This document shows, in pieces, positions 21,401-28,283 of a stretch of DNA of 64,000 nt. The position numbers were made by a program, and so were the translations under genes. Numbering within the stretch: the stretch's first letter is position 1; each line of letters opens with the position of its first letter. The notes under the pieces were generated by a model that was not told where the DNA came from, did no database searches, and worked only from the letters and a program-made list of their open reading frames with translations. Origin of the DNA: Pseudomonas massiliensis (lineage in GTDB: Bacteria > Pseudomonadota > Gammaproteobacteria > Pseudomonadales > Pseudomonadaceae); assembly GCF_000826105.1 (NCBI RefSeq), contig NZ_CCYK01000004.1, positions 1 to 64,000 on the forward strand, given 5' to 3'.

Positions 21401-24015
21401 ATGCCGACGGCACCAACACCCTCAAGAGCGCCACCGTGACCCTGAGCAATGCCCAGGCCAACGATGTGCTCAAAGTGGGCACCCTGCCAAGCGGCATCAC
21501 CGCGACCATCGACACCAGCGTCAGCGGCAAGATCACCGTGACCCTGAGCGGGACCTCGACCCTGGCCAACTATGAAGCGGCCATCAAGGCGATCACCTAC
21601 GCCAATACCAGCGAAGACCCAAGCGTGGTCGATCGCAGCTATAGCGTGGTGGTCAACGACGGCGGCGCCAGCTCGGTGGCCGCCAGCGGGCAGGTCCATG
21701 TCACGGCAGTGAACGATGCCCCCGTGGCGGCCACCGGCTCGGCTTCGACCAATGAAGACACCGCAGTGGTGCTCAAGTGGAGCAACTTCAGCGTCTCCGA
21801 TGTGGATACCGCAGCGGACAAGCTGAGCGTGCAGGTCACTGCGCCGGCCGCCAACCAGGGCACCTTGCAGTACAAGGACGGCAATACGTGGGTTACCCTG
21901 GCCGCAGGCAGCACCCAGTTGATATCGAAGGCTGCCATCGACAGTGGTTATCTGAAATACACGCCGTCCAAGGATGCGTCGGGCACGGTCAACCTGACCT
22001 ACAAGGCCTACGATGGGGCGGCCTACAGCGCCAGCAGCACGCTGAGCATCAGCGTGGCGCCGGTAGCGGATGCATCTACCCTCAAGGTGGACGGCAGCCA
22101 GACCCTGGTCGAAAACAACTCGACCACGCTCAAGCTGGTGGCCAGCACCCCGGATACCGACGGTTCGGAAACCGCCACTGTCACCAAGATTAGCAGCATC
22201 CCGGTGGGCGCAACCCTGTCCGACAGCGCTGGCCATAGCTTCACAGCCACCACGGGCAATACCGAAGTGGATGTCAGCCAGTGGACGGTCACCAGCCTGA
22301 CCTACACCCCGGCGGCCTACCACAACGGCACTGACACCTTGCAGGTCACCACCACCTCCGTGGACGGCACCTCCAGGCTCGACACCGTGACCAGCCTGCC
22401 GATCACTGTCACCCCGGCGGTCTACAACCACCAGGACGGCAACGCGGGCGATGGCAGCTCCACCGGCACAGCCAACAACGACATCATGACCGGCGACATA
22501 TCGGGACAGTTCGTCAAGGGCCAGAACTACAACATCGCGTTCATCGTCGACAGCTCGAGCAGCATGGGCAGCGATGGTGTCTCCGCGGCAGTGAACTCGC
22601 TCACCGAAGCGTTCAAGTCGTTGCAGGCCAGTGCCGCCAAGAATGGCGCCGGTACGGTGAACATTCTCTTGGTGGACTTCGACACCAACGTCAAGAAGTC
22701 GGTTTCAGTGAACCTGGCCAGCAGCGACGCGTTGTCCAAGTTGACCGATGCACTGAGTTCCATGTCGTCTGGTGGAACGACCAACTACGAAGATGCCTTC
22801 AAGACAACGGCCAGCTGGTTCCAGAGCAAGACGGCGCTGGCCAATGCCAACGCTACGAACCTGACCTATTTCATTACCGATGGCGAACCGAACACCTACC
22901 AGAATGCCAACCCAACGATTTATACAGCTGATGGCACATCTCATACCTTGGATGAGCTGGTTACCACAGCCAAGTACAGCATCGGTTCTGGGCAGACACT
23001 GACGGAGAGGTTTGGCGGCTCCGATCATGTAATCGTCGATAGGTCAGGGAATGTCTTGCAATGGACGTCGGTAAACGGCAAGTGGGTTTCCACAGTCATT
23101 GGCAAGATCCATACTGAAGGCAATGGTACTTATGATGTCACCGACACCACAGGAGCAAATACCGGTTTCACAGACGCGGCTACCGCCGACGCCAAGTCTG
23201 CCTATGCCGCACTCAAGGCAGTGAGCCCAACGGTCGAAGCCATCGGCCTCAACTCCTCGATCTCGGCTGACAAGCTCAAGCCCTACGACACCGATGGCAA
23301 GGTGCAGACCAACGTCGACCCATCGAAGCTGGCGGACGCCATCCTCGGTCACGACGTGGCTACCCCGGCGGGCGCCGACACCCTCAACGGCGAGGCCGGC
23401 AACGACATCATCTTCGGGGATGCCATCAAGCTGACGGGTTATTCTAGCGATGGCGTGGAAAACCTGCGTGCCTACGTCTCGGATGTCACCAAGGTCAGCA
23501 GCGTGAGCGATTCGGCGCTGCACCAGTACGTGACCGAGCATGTATCGGAAATCGCCAAGCTGACGGACTCGAGCTCTGGTGGCAGCGACACGCTATTGGG
23601 CGGCGAAGGCAACGACATCTTCTTCGGTCAAGGTGGTAACGACGTCCTCAACGGAGGGGCCGGCAATGACACACTGGTCGGCGGTAATGGGGCAGATACC
23701 TTCGTATGGAACAAAGGCAACACGGGTACGGATACCATTGCCGACTTCAGCACCAGCCAGGGCGATGTCATCGACCTCAGCGACCTGCTGTCCGGCCATG
23801 GCAGTGACCTGACCCAGTACCTGCAGGTGGGCAAGGACAGCGATGGCACCGCCACCCTGCTGGTCAGCAGCGCGGGCAAGTTGAGCTCTACCGCCGCGGC
23901 GGACACCAACGCGGCGGCGGCGGACGTCACCATCAAGGTCAGCGGCATTGGCTACGATGCGCTCAAGAGCCTGGTGGCCGGCGCGGACAGCCATATCAAG
24001 GTCGATCACGCTTGA
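12466..24015 (+). CDS. lapA: LapA-type giant repeat adhesin
   Basis: This 3849-residue surface adhesin is exported by LapBC and anchored through its N-terminus. Residues 1-125 form the retention module. TAAG at 106-109 is the LapG site, with the predicted cut between A107 and A108. The body has cadherin/VCBS-like repeats of about 106 residues (266-582), repeats of 111 residues (583-915 and later), and two modules around residues 1025 and 2645 with a GGxF beta-fold resembling PA14/GLEYA domains. A von Willebrand A domain starts near 3354 with MIDAS motif DSSSSMGS. The C-terminus has RTX nonapeptides (GGxGNDxx, about 3637-3655 and 3704-3745) and a type I secretion signal (GADTFVW...). It is shorter than the KT2440 LapA (over 8000 residues). 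GGAGAAG precedes the ATG. Confidence 0.96.
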   Translation: MSSVVAIVKSIVGQVVAVSPEGIRRVLVEGDRLFAGEVVETGASGAVTLSLNDGRTLDIGRESQWSASAPDTMRAAEDVAQQAPSVAELQKAIAAGADPTTELEATAAGETGVDTGGSGGGSHSFVLLEETAGEVDPTVGFETAGLSSGDSIAAEQTSPTDSPTIVAGDTATLNEDDVATGNVLANDSDADNALSVTSYTVAGVTGTFVAGQVATIQGVGTITIATNGDYAFTPVANWNGTVPQITYTTDTGVSGSLDIVVNPVNDAPVITTSDVASFAGVDEDATVSGQLTATDVDAGAVLTFNTAPGQSAVPGFTLNTDGSWTLDASNAAYQQLAVGQTQTIAIQYVVTDENNAASVAETLTLTVTGTNDAPVVTTSAVNSAAAVDEDSTVSGQLTATDVDTGAQLSFGLAENQATVPGFTLNTDGSWTLDASNAAYQQLAVGQTQTIAIQYVVTDENNAASVAETLTLTVTGTNDAPVVTTSAVNSAAAVDEDSTVSGQLTATDVDTGAQLSFGLAENQATVPGFTLNTDGSWTLDASNAAYQQLAMGQTQNIDVQYQVTDEHGASNTKTLSLTVTGTNDAPLVISSTANGSEDSPVIVTLGGSDVDGTIDHFTITSVPTGGVLLRDANDSSSVVKVGDTITATGNGATLTFVPNANWNGSTSVVYTATDNQGVTSTASGTVTVNVAAVNDAPLVTNSTATGSEDSPVTVTLGGSDVDGTVDHFTLSSVPADGVLLRDANDPLSVVKVGDTITATGNGATLTFVPNANWNGSTSVVYTATDNQGVTSTTSGTVTLNVAAVNDAPLVTNSTATGSEDSPVTVTLGGSDVDGTVDHFTITSVPADGVLLRDANDSSSVVNVGDTITATGNGATLTFVPNANWNGSTSVVYTATDNQGATSIEEAAATIQVSPVDDASALVADTATLDEDSQVSGNLLSNDSDVDNVLSISSLSIAGKIYAVDTDIDTGVGTLKVNANGSYVFKPAADWSGTVPQVTYTTNTGSSNTLNINVNPVADAPSLSITPDNVVSTGLYKQTWTGLPGMEGNGWGASAAALVSSIGAADQSVARQIVNSVVDADVPQGVASKTSGVIYLEAGHTYSFSGSVDDSMAVTVGGQLVASASLAVGLNGSFTPSVTGFYTLDVYQYNQDGPGRYEVLMSVDGAEAKLLTSDNYLIYKNIADITTPGLDVVPHVDANGEGYYAGYAFNHGAEDSTIKLSTINVALTDTDGSESITNVTISGIPSGAVLQDASGHSFTATATNGSANVTGWDLSTLSITPAANYSGTIALAVSATSTEGANGQSATSTATLNVTVIPVADAAVIVDSRTVSGDEDTSIALGTVASYTDNDGSETHTTVISGIPTGATITDGTPGHSYTAVAGGDGTVDVSSWNLSTISFSAAKDASGTYTLTVTGTTTEAANGSKATSSGDIVVTVNPVTDIPTLSLIGQNTVASTNFQEVNAGSYTTVNVGKLGSGEWHTDNQPQTVEIGSGNTYGANTSSQVIELERNGGDASNLYTTVNAKAGATYTVSFDYSARSGAEGSSTVNVFWGGKLITTLSANSAGMTHYTLNLPVSADGNERLEFVAADKSGAGGLLDNIQLVETRNSGLEDQPILLSNIKAATTDVDGSETLTVKISNLPEGAVLTDGTTAHTVTASANGIVDITGWDMSSLKFTAPANASGDYTLTVTATAQDGNAAPQSVSQDLVVHVAAVNDAPLVTNSTANGSEDSPVIVTLGGSDVDGAVDHFTLTSVPADGVLLRDANDPLSVVKVGDTIAATGNGATLTFVPNANWNGSTSVVYTATDNQGATSTTSGTVTVNVAAVNDAPSISDGAGKDVANGSTNSGALGNTFIETPAPGETPHAGQGPALIARDLSLTDVDSPTLKSATVVLTNAHAGDSLAVNTGTSGITASIVKGVDANGKAIITLSLSGDATPAEYQAVINSITFDNNSQNPSSETRNITIAITDDKGATTTGISHVAVVPENDAPVLSGSPASFTEGDSATSVVNGLAISDVDNTTLTKAVVTISGLGAGDTVAFTGTLPSGVTLVASDVVNGTQTFTLSGASSVGNYQALIDAIQFSNTTDTPVDGVRTVSVAVTDAGGDNLARDPALTTVYNSTLTVNAVNDAPVAAGNSTATGSEDSPVTVTLGGSDVDGTVDYFTITSVPADGVLLRDANDPLSVVTVGDTITATGNGATLTFVPNANWNGSTSVVYTATDNQGATSTNTGTVAISVKAVNDAPVITHTDGSTNTNNFGNTFIETPAAGETPHAGQGVALIARDLKLTDVDSPTLKSATVVLTNAHAGDSLAVNTGTSGITASIVEGVDANGKAIITLSLTGDATPAQYQAVINSITFDNNSQNPSSETRNITIEVRDDAGAAATATSHIGVVPENDAPVVTGSSVSFTEGQAAVSIVNGLTISDVDNTTLAKAVVTISGLGAGDTVAFTGTLPSGVTLVASDVVNGAQTFTLSGTSSVGTYQALINAIQFSNGTDTPVDGVRNVTVAVTDVGGNNLARDPAQTTVYNSTLTVKAVDDPSVLKADTKTINEDGQASGNLLSNDSDADNALSISSVSVGGQTYGIGKDVDVGVGTLKVATDGTYSFTPTADWAGTVPEVTYTTNTGASSTLKITVNPVVDIPVVSVASANITSTGLNKDTWTPSDRSSLDVGGGNGANTQVLINTLGGTKVDSSATIHGVTAMASSSNLAAGTATKISGLVYLEAGKSYSFSGSGDDSLAIQLGGTTVATASWGKSSGVVSSGSFTPTDTGYYTFELYHYNQNGPGNYDVTLLVNGVSTSLASLTTFGSVQDMTNAGLDVSSLHGSNGTGYYTATSLNHGLEDTAIKLAPISVTYGDTTDGSETHVTTLSGAPAGSTLSDGTRTVTFDKNGSAVVDGLDLSKLSITTPLNYNGTFTLTVTATATEQGVASPQVRTGTLSVTVDAVNDAPVVTLTPGSGTSADVTYVENAAATALVKQLSISDADGTNTLKSATVTLSNAQANDVLKVGTLPSGITATIDTSVSGKITVTLSGTSTLANYEAAIKAITYANTSEDPSVVDRSYSVVVNDGGASSVAASGQVHVTAVNDAPVAATGSASTNEDTAVVLKWSNFSVSDVDTAADKLSVQVTAPAANQGTLQYKDGNTWVTLAAGSTQLISKAAIDSGYLKYTPSKDASGTVNLTYKAYDGAAYSASSTLSISVAPVADASTLKVDGSQTLVENNSTTLKLVASTPDTDGSETATVTKISSIPVGATLSDSAGHSFTATTGNTEVDVSQWTVTSLTYTPAAYHNGTDTLQVTTTSVDGTSRLDTVTSLPITVTPAVYNHQDGNAGDGSSTGTANNDIMTGDISGQFVKGQNYNIAFIVDSSSSMGSDGVSAAVNSLTEAFKSLQASAAKNGAGTVNILLVDFDTNVKKSVSVNLASSDALSKLTDALSSMSSGGTTNYEDAFKTTASWFQSKTALANANATNLTYFITDGEPNTYQNANPTIYTADGTSHTLDELVTTAKYSIGSGQTLTERFGGSDHVIVDRSGNVLQWTSVNGKWVSTVIGKIHTEGNGTYDVTDTTGANTGFTDAATADAKSAYAALKAVSPTVEAIGLNSSISADKLKPYDTDGKVQTNVDPSKLADAILGHDVATPAGADTLNGEAGNDIIFGDAIKLTGYSSDGVENLRAYVSDVTKVSSVSDSALHQYVTEHVSEIAKLTDSSSGGSDTLLGGEGNDIFFGQGGNDVLNGGAGNDTLVGGNGADTFVWNKGNTGTDTIADFSTSQGDVIDLSDLLSGHGSDLTQYLQVGKDSDGTATLLVSSAGKLSSTAAADTNAAAADVTIKVSGIGYDALKSLVAGADSHIKVDHA
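13261..14211 (+). repeat. three tandem repeats of 318/318/315 bp in lapA
   Basis: Units start at 13261, 13579 and 13897. Units 2 and 3 are almost base-identical over long stretches, and unit 1 shares its right half with them. Each encodes a VCBS/cadherin-like domain. The near-identity at DNA level implies recent duplication or gene conversion. Confidence 0.9.
14212..15210 (+). repeat. three tandem 333-bp repeats in lapA
   Basis: Units start at 14212, 14545 and 14878, each 111 codons (core GSEDSPVTVTLGGSDVDGT). Related single units recur at 17608 and 18847. Confidence 0.9.
17608..20070 (+). repeat. 1.24-kb composite tandem duplication in lapA
   Basis: Block A (17608-18846) and block B (18847 to about 20070) each contain one 111-codon unit followed by the same two further domains (LTDVDSPTLKSATVVLTNAH and FTEGxxAxSxVNGLxISDVD). 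The two blocks are highly similar at DNA level, so a multi-domain block was copied as one piece. Confidence 0.85.
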
Positions 24016-24021
24016 CGCCGA

Positions 24022-24049
24022 GCCACCCGGGGCTGCCGTCCCGGGTGGC
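24022..24049 (+). terminator. hairpin downstream of lapA
   Basis: A 10-bp perfect stem (GCCACCCGGG / CCCGGGTGGC) with an 8-nt loop begins 7 nt after the lapA stop. There is no U-tract, so termination may be partial or the hairpin may protect the mRNA end. Confidence 0.5.
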
Positions 24050-24108
24050 GCTGGTGGTGCCGCCTGTGCTTGCCCTATGCTAAGGGCACCAATCATGAGG
24101 GTTCTGTG

Positions 24109-24447
24109 ATGTTCTATGTCGAGCGCAATGGCGAAGGCCAGCTTATGCGGGTCCAGCCAACAGAGTTTCCCGGCTATACCGAAACCCTGGCCGCCGACCA
24201 TCTGGATATCCAGGCCTGGTTCAGTAGCGAGGCGGTGGAAACCAGCCTCAAGCAGTTGCGCCAAAGTGACTTGGACATGGTGCGGGTACTGGACGACCTG
24301 ATCCAGCTGCTCACCAGCAAAGGCGTCATCCGCATCACCGACCTCCCGCCCGCTGCCCAGGCCAAGCTGCTCGACCGCACCCAGGCGCGCGAAGCCCTGG
24401 GGGGCTTGAGCCGTTTGATCAACGACGAAGAAACCGGCCTTATCTAA
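24109..24447 (+). CDS. small conserved Pseudomonas protein of unknown function
   Basis: This 112-residue soluble acidic protein has no signal peptide or TM segment. Its core (SLKQLRQSDLDMVRVLDDLIQLLTSKGVIRITDLPPAAQAKLLDR) is predicted helical. Related proteins in pseudomonads carry the misleading name tryptophan synthase subunit beta-like, but the length excludes that enzyme. I start at ATG 24109 with GAGGG about 11 nt upstream. An in-frame TTG at 24070 is less likely. It is probably transcribed alone, with a terminator at 24465-24520. Confidence 0.85.
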   Translation: MFYVERNGEGQLMRVQPTEFPGYTETLAADHLDIQAWFSSEAVETSLKQLRQSDLDMVRVLDDLIQLLTSKGVIRITDLPPAAQAKLLDRTQAREALGGLSRLINDEETGLI

Positions 24448-24464
24448 GCACCTCCGTGGGGAAC

Positions 24465-24520
24465 CAGCGAAGCGAGTCAATCCGCGCAGCCTGCCTGCCG
24501 GACTCTCGCTTCGCTGTTTT
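24465..24520 (+). terminator. intrinsic terminator
   Basis: A perfect 12-bp inverted repeat (CAGCGAAGCGAG / CTCGCTTCGCTG, 24465-24476 with 24505-24516) is followed by TTTT. It ends the small gene at 24109-24447. Confidence 0.65.
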
Positions 24521-24611
24521 CCTGTTGACAGCCAGCAGGCGCCTCTCCACGCACACCACCTATCACTCTGGCAATTTGTAACTATTGACTACACTGTAAG
24601 CTTGCTCGAAT

Positions 24612-24635
24612 ATTGATAGTTAGCAACCTATCAAT
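24612..24635 (+). promoter_or_regulatory. palindromic operator of the marR-efflux operon
   Basis: ATTGATAG and CTATCAAT are perfect inverted arms around an 8-bp spacer that is itself partly symmetric. The site ends 3 bp before the MarR gene and follows a TTGACT (24585-24590) that may be the -35 box. Position and symmetry fit autorepression by the MarR protein. Confidence 0.6.
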
Positions 24636-24638
24636 CAT

Positions 24639-25103
24639 GTGGTGCCTGTGAACACACTCGACAAGCTCCAGTTGAACGTCAGCAGCGGCCTGGTCGTCGC
24701 CGGTCGGCATTGGCGGCGTATCTGCCAGACGACCTTGGCCAACTACGGTATCTCCGAAGCGTGCGCGGTGCCTTTGCTGGTCATCGTGCGCCTGGGTGAT
24801 GGGGTGCGCCAGGTTACGGTGGCCCAGGCCGCTGGCCTGGAAAGCCCTTCGCTGGTACGCCTGTTGGACCAGTTGTGCGCCCAGGGCCTGGTGATACGCA
24901 CCGAAGATGCCACCGACCGGCGCGCCAAGGCCTTGAGCCTTACCGCCGAGGGTCGTAGCCTGGCCGAAGCCATCGAGGGCGAACTGGTAAGGCTGCGTCG
25001 CGATGTGCTCAAGAACGTGGAAAAAGCGGACCTGGAAGCCGCCCTGCGCGTGGTGCGGGCTTTCGAGGAAGCCGGGCAGGGGTCGGCCGTATGGGCATCC
25101 TGA
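24639..25103 (+). CDS. MarR-family transcriptional regulator
   Basis: The protein has up to 154 residues and a winged helix of MarR type (VTVAQAAGLESPSLVRLLDQLCAQGLV, then wing EDATDRRAKALSLT). MarR proteins are dimeric repressors that release DNA on binding phenolic or other small ligands. The start is ambiguous among GTGs at 24639, 24642 and 24648, none with a clear Shine-Dalgarno; 24648 (VNTLDKLQ) is also plausible. The next gene overlaps by 13 nt, so this is the first gene of the efflux operon and its likely repressor. Confidence 0.92.
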   Translation: MVPVNTLDKLQLNVSSGLVVAGRHWRRICQTTLANYGISEACAVPLLVIVRLGDGVRQVTVAQAAGLESPSLVRLLDQLCAQGLVIRTEDATDRRAKALSLTAEGRSLAEAIEGELVRLRRDVLKNVEKADLEAALRVVRAFEEAGQGSAVWAS

Positions 25104-27181
25104 AAGGCTTTTTCAGCGACCTGCCCCCTGCCCAGGACTGGTGGTACGGGGTGCGTACCTTCTGCGCTTCCATGCTGGCGCTGTACATTGCCTTGAAGCT
25201 GGAAATGCCGCGGCCGTACTGGGCCATGGCCACGGTCTATATCGTATCCAGCCCTTACGTAGGCCCAACCAGCTCCAAGGCCGTCTATCGCTTCCTGGGG
25301 ACCTTGCTAGGGGCCAGCGCGGCCGTGCTGTTGGTGCCCTTGTTTGTCCAGGCGCCGGCCTTGCTGGCCATCGTGGTCGGCCTGTGGACCGGCACCTTGT
25401 TGTTCCTTTCCTTGCATCTGCGCACCGCCAATTTCTATGCATTGATGCTGGCCGGCTACACCATGCCGATGATCGCCCTGCCAGTGGTGGATAACCCCGC
25501 GGCCGTGTTCGACGTGGCTTCGGCGCGTACCCAGGAGATCTTCATCGGCATCGTCTGCGCGGCGGTGATTGGCGCGATCTTCTGGCCGCGGCGGCTGGCA
25601 CCGGTGGTGTCCGGGGCGCTGGACAAATGGTTCAAGGAAGCCAGCGACTACAGCCTGCGTTATCTGTCGCGAAGCGTCAGCGCAGAGGAAGTGGCCCCGC
25701 TGCGGGCCTCCATGGTGGTGACCTTCAACTCCCTGGAGCAGATGATCGGCCAGCTTTCTCATGAAGGCGCTACGCCCCAGAGTGTGCGAAATCGCAAGGA
25801 GTTGCGCGGGCGGATGATTCATCTTCTGCCTGCCATCGATGCGCTGGATGACGCCCTGGTGGCCTTGGAGCGGCGCACGCCTGAGCTGGCGGCACGGATG
25901 GCTCCGATCCTGGAGCATGCCCAGCGCTGGGTGAGCGCCAGCGCCGACGCGCCTGGCGAAGCGGCCTGGCAGGCATTGCACGCGCAGATCGACCAGGCCC
26001 GCCCCGCCAACGAGGCGCTGGGCGACCGGCATAACCTGCTGCTGGCCAACGCGCTCTACCGGCTCGAAGAGTGGATCGATCTTTGGCAGGACTGTCGGAC
26101 ACTGCACGTAGCCATCGCCAGCGAACAGCGCCAGCCCTGGAAAGCCGTGTACCGGCACTGGCGCCTGGGCCGGCTGACGCCGTTCTTCGACCGAGGCCTG
26201 TTGCTGTATTCGGCGCTGTCCTCGGTGACCGCCATCATCGCCGCCAGCGCTATCTGGATGCTGACCGGGTGGGCCGATGGGGCCAGCGCCGTGGTGCTCG
26301 CCGCCGTGTCCTGCAGCTTCTTCGCCTCCATGGACGACCCGGCGCCGCAGATCTACCGGTTCTTCTTCTGGACCCTGGTGTCCGTGGTGCTGTCGGGCCT
26401 GTATTTATTCCTCGTGCTGCCCAACCTGCATGACTTCGCCATGCTGGTGCTGGCGTTCGCGGTGCCCTTTATCTGGATAGGCGCGCTGACGGTGCAACCG
26501 AAGTTCTATCTGGGCACCCTGCTTACCATCGTCAACAGCTCCACGTTCATCAGTATCCAGAGCCAATACGATGCGGACTTCATGAGTTTCATCAACGGCA
26601 ATATCGCCGGCCCCGCCGGGCTGCTGTTCGCCTTCTGCTGGACACTTGTAGTGCGGCCTTTCGGCACCGAGGCGGCGGCGCGCCGGCTGACCCGCTTCGG
26701 CTGGAAGGACATCGTGCGGCTTGGCGAGCCCGGCACCTTGCAGGAGCACCGGCAGATGGCGGTCCGCCTGCTAGACCGGCTGATGCAACTGCTGCCGCGT
26801 CTGGGGCAGGTTGGCCAGGACACCGGCGGTGCCCTGCGCGATGTGCGAGTGGCCCTCAACCTGCTGGATATCCTGGCCTATGCGCGGCGCGTGGAGCCCT
26901 CAGCCCAAGCGTCGTTGCAGCAAGTCGTGGAGGAGGTCGCCGCTTATTTTTCGGCGTGCCTGAAGGCAGGGGAGCGCTTGCCAGCGCCCCTGGACATTCT
27001 CAAGACGCTGGATCGTGCCCGCCGTGGCCTGGGCAATAGCCTGGCGAGCGACGCCTGTCCCCATCTGCTGCTGGCCTTGAGTGGCCTGCGCCTGGCGCTG
27101 CTGCCGGGTACTGAAATGGTGGTGGAAGGCGAGCAGGCGCAAGAACAGCCTCCCTATGGTATCGATGGAGCGCCATTGTGA
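25091..27181 (+). CDS. FUSC-family inner-membrane efflux protein (AaeB-like)
   Basis: This 696-residue protein has two blocks of TM helices (about 20-160 and 370-530), each followed by a cytoplasmic helical region. That is the fusaric-acid-resistance/AaeB architecture. With the HlyD and NodT genes downstream it should form a tripartite pump, probably for aromatic carboxylic acids; the substrate is inferred from the family. It overlaps marR by 13 nt and the DUF1656 gene by 4 nt. Confidence 0.93.
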   Translation: MGILKGFFSDLPPAQDWWYGVRTFCASMLALYIALKLEMPRPYWAMATVYIVSSPYVGPTSSKAVYRFLGTLLGASAAVLLVPLFVQAPALLAIVVGLWTGTLLFLSLHLRTANFYALMLAGYTMPMIALPVVDNPAAVFDVASARTQEIFIGIVCAAVIGAIFWPRRLAPVVSGALDKWFKEASDYSLRYLSRSVSAEEVAPLRASMVVTFNSLEQMIGQLSHEGATPQSVRNRKELRGRMIHLLPAIDALDDALVALERRTPELAARMAPILEHAQRWVSASADAPGEAAWQALHAQIDQARPANEALGDRHNLLLANALYRLEEWIDLWQDCRTLHVAIASEQRQPWKAVYRHWRLGRLTPFFDRGLLLYSALSSVTAIIAASAIWMLTGWADGASAVVLAAVSCSFFASMDDPAPQIYRFFFWTLVSVVLSGLYLFLVLPNLHDFAMLVLAFAVPFIWIGALTVQPKFYLGTLLTIVNSSTFISIQSQYDADFMSFINGNIAGPAGLLFAFCWTLVVRPFGTEAAARRLTRFGWKDIVRLGEPGTLQEHRQMAVRLLDRLMQLLPRLGQVGQDTGGALRDVRVALNLLDILAYARRVEPSAQASLQQVVEEVAAYFSACLKAGERLPAPLDILKTLDRARRGLGNSLASDACPHLLLALSGLRLALLPGTEMVVEGEQAQEQPPYGIDGAPL

Positions 27182-27387
27182 TCGGTGAACTGGATATCGG
27201 CGGGATCTTCCTGCCGACCCTGCTAGGCATCATGGCCATCGCCTATGGGCTGTTCCTGGCGGTGCATGCCGTGCTCAACCGGCTGCATTTCTATCGCCTG
27301 GTGTGGCACCGGGCCCTGTTCAACATTGCCCTTTATGCCGTGCTGCTGAGCGCGGTGGACGTAATCTGCCGAAGCCTGATGACATGA
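27178..27387 (+). CDS. DUF1656 small membrane protein
   Basis: The 69-residue protein has two hydrophobic segments (LPTLLGIMAIAYGLFLAVHAV and LFNIALYAVLLSAVDVI). Proteins of this type (AaeX-like) regularly sit between FUSC and HlyD genes of these pumps; their role is not established. The GTG start overlaps the preceding stop as GTGA, and the stop overlaps the next ATG as ATGA. Confidence 0.9.
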   Translation: MIGELDIGGIFLPTLLGIMAIAYGLFLAVHAVLNRLHFYRLVWHRALFNIALYAVLLSAVDVICRSLMT

Positions 27388-28283
27388 AAAAACCCTTGTT
27401 GACCTTTGGCCGCCTCTTTCTCACTCTGATCGTGGTGGCGCTCGCCGTGGTGCTGGTATGGCGCATGGTGATGTACTACATGTTCGCGCCCTGGACCCGG
27501 GACGGGCATATCCGTGCCGATATCGTGCAGATCGCCCCGGACGTGTCCGGCCTGATCGAACAGGTGCCGGTGCATGACAACCAGTGGGTCAAGCGTGGCG
27601 ATGTGCTGTTCACCATCGATCAGGACCGCTTCCACCTGGCCCTGCGCCAGGCCCAGGCAGGGCTGGCCGATCGCAAGGAAACCCTGGCCCAGGCGCAGCG
27701 TGAGAACAGGCGCAACCGGGGCCTTGGCAACCTGGTGGCCAAAGAGCAACTGGAAGAAAGCCAGTCCCGAGAAACCCGTGCCCAGGCAGCCCTGCTCGAG
27801 GCCCAGGTTGCGGTGGACGCCGCCCAGCTGAACCTGGATCGCTCGGTAGTGCGCAGCCCGGTCAATGGCTATGTGAACGATCGCGCTCCCCGGGAGCACG
27901 AGTTCGTCAGTGCGGGTCGCCCGGTGCTCTCGGTGGTCGATGCCGATTCCTTCCACATCGATGGCTATTTCGAAGAAACCAAGTTGCCTCATATCCATGT
28001 CGGCCAGGCGGTGGATATCCGCGTCATGGGCGACACGGCCCGTCTGACCGGGCATGTGCAGAGTATCTCCGCGGGTATCGAAGACCGCGACCGCAGCAGC
28101 GGTAGCAACCTGCTGCCCAACGTAAACCCTGCCTTCAGCTGGGTACGCCTGGCGCAACGTATCCCGGTGCGGATCGCCTTCGACCAGGTGCCGAAGGATT
28201 TCCGCATGATCGCCGGGCGTACCGCCACGGTGTCCTTGCTCGATGATGCGCGGGCAGCGGGACAGCCGGAGGCGGCGCAATGA
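27384..28283 (+). CDS. HlyD-family periplasmic adaptor (AaeA-like)
   Basis: The 299-residue membrane-fusion protein has an N-terminal TM helix (LFLTLIVVALAVVLVWRMVMY), a lipoyl-like half motif (IAPDVSGLIEQVPVHDNQWV), a short coiled coil and a matching C-terminal half (VVRSPVNGYVNDRAPREHEFV). The start at ATG 27384 overlaps the DUF1656 stop. It should bridge the FUSC pump to the NodT channel encoded next. Confidence 0.94.
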   Translation: MKKPLLTFGRLFLTLIVVALAVVLVWRMVMYYMFAPWTRDGHIRADIVQIAPDVSGLIEQVPVHDNQWVKRGDVLFTIDQDRFHLALRQAQAGLADRKETLAQAQRENRRNRGLGNLVAKEQLEESQSRETRAQAALLEAQVAVDAAQLNLDRSVVRSPVNGYVNDRAPREHEFVSAGRPVLSVVDADSFHIDGYFEETKLPHIHVGQAVDIRVMGDTARLTGHVQSISAGIEDRDRSSGSNLLPNVNPAFSWVRLAQRIPVRIAFDQVPKDFRMIAGRTATVSLLDDARAAGQPEAAQ

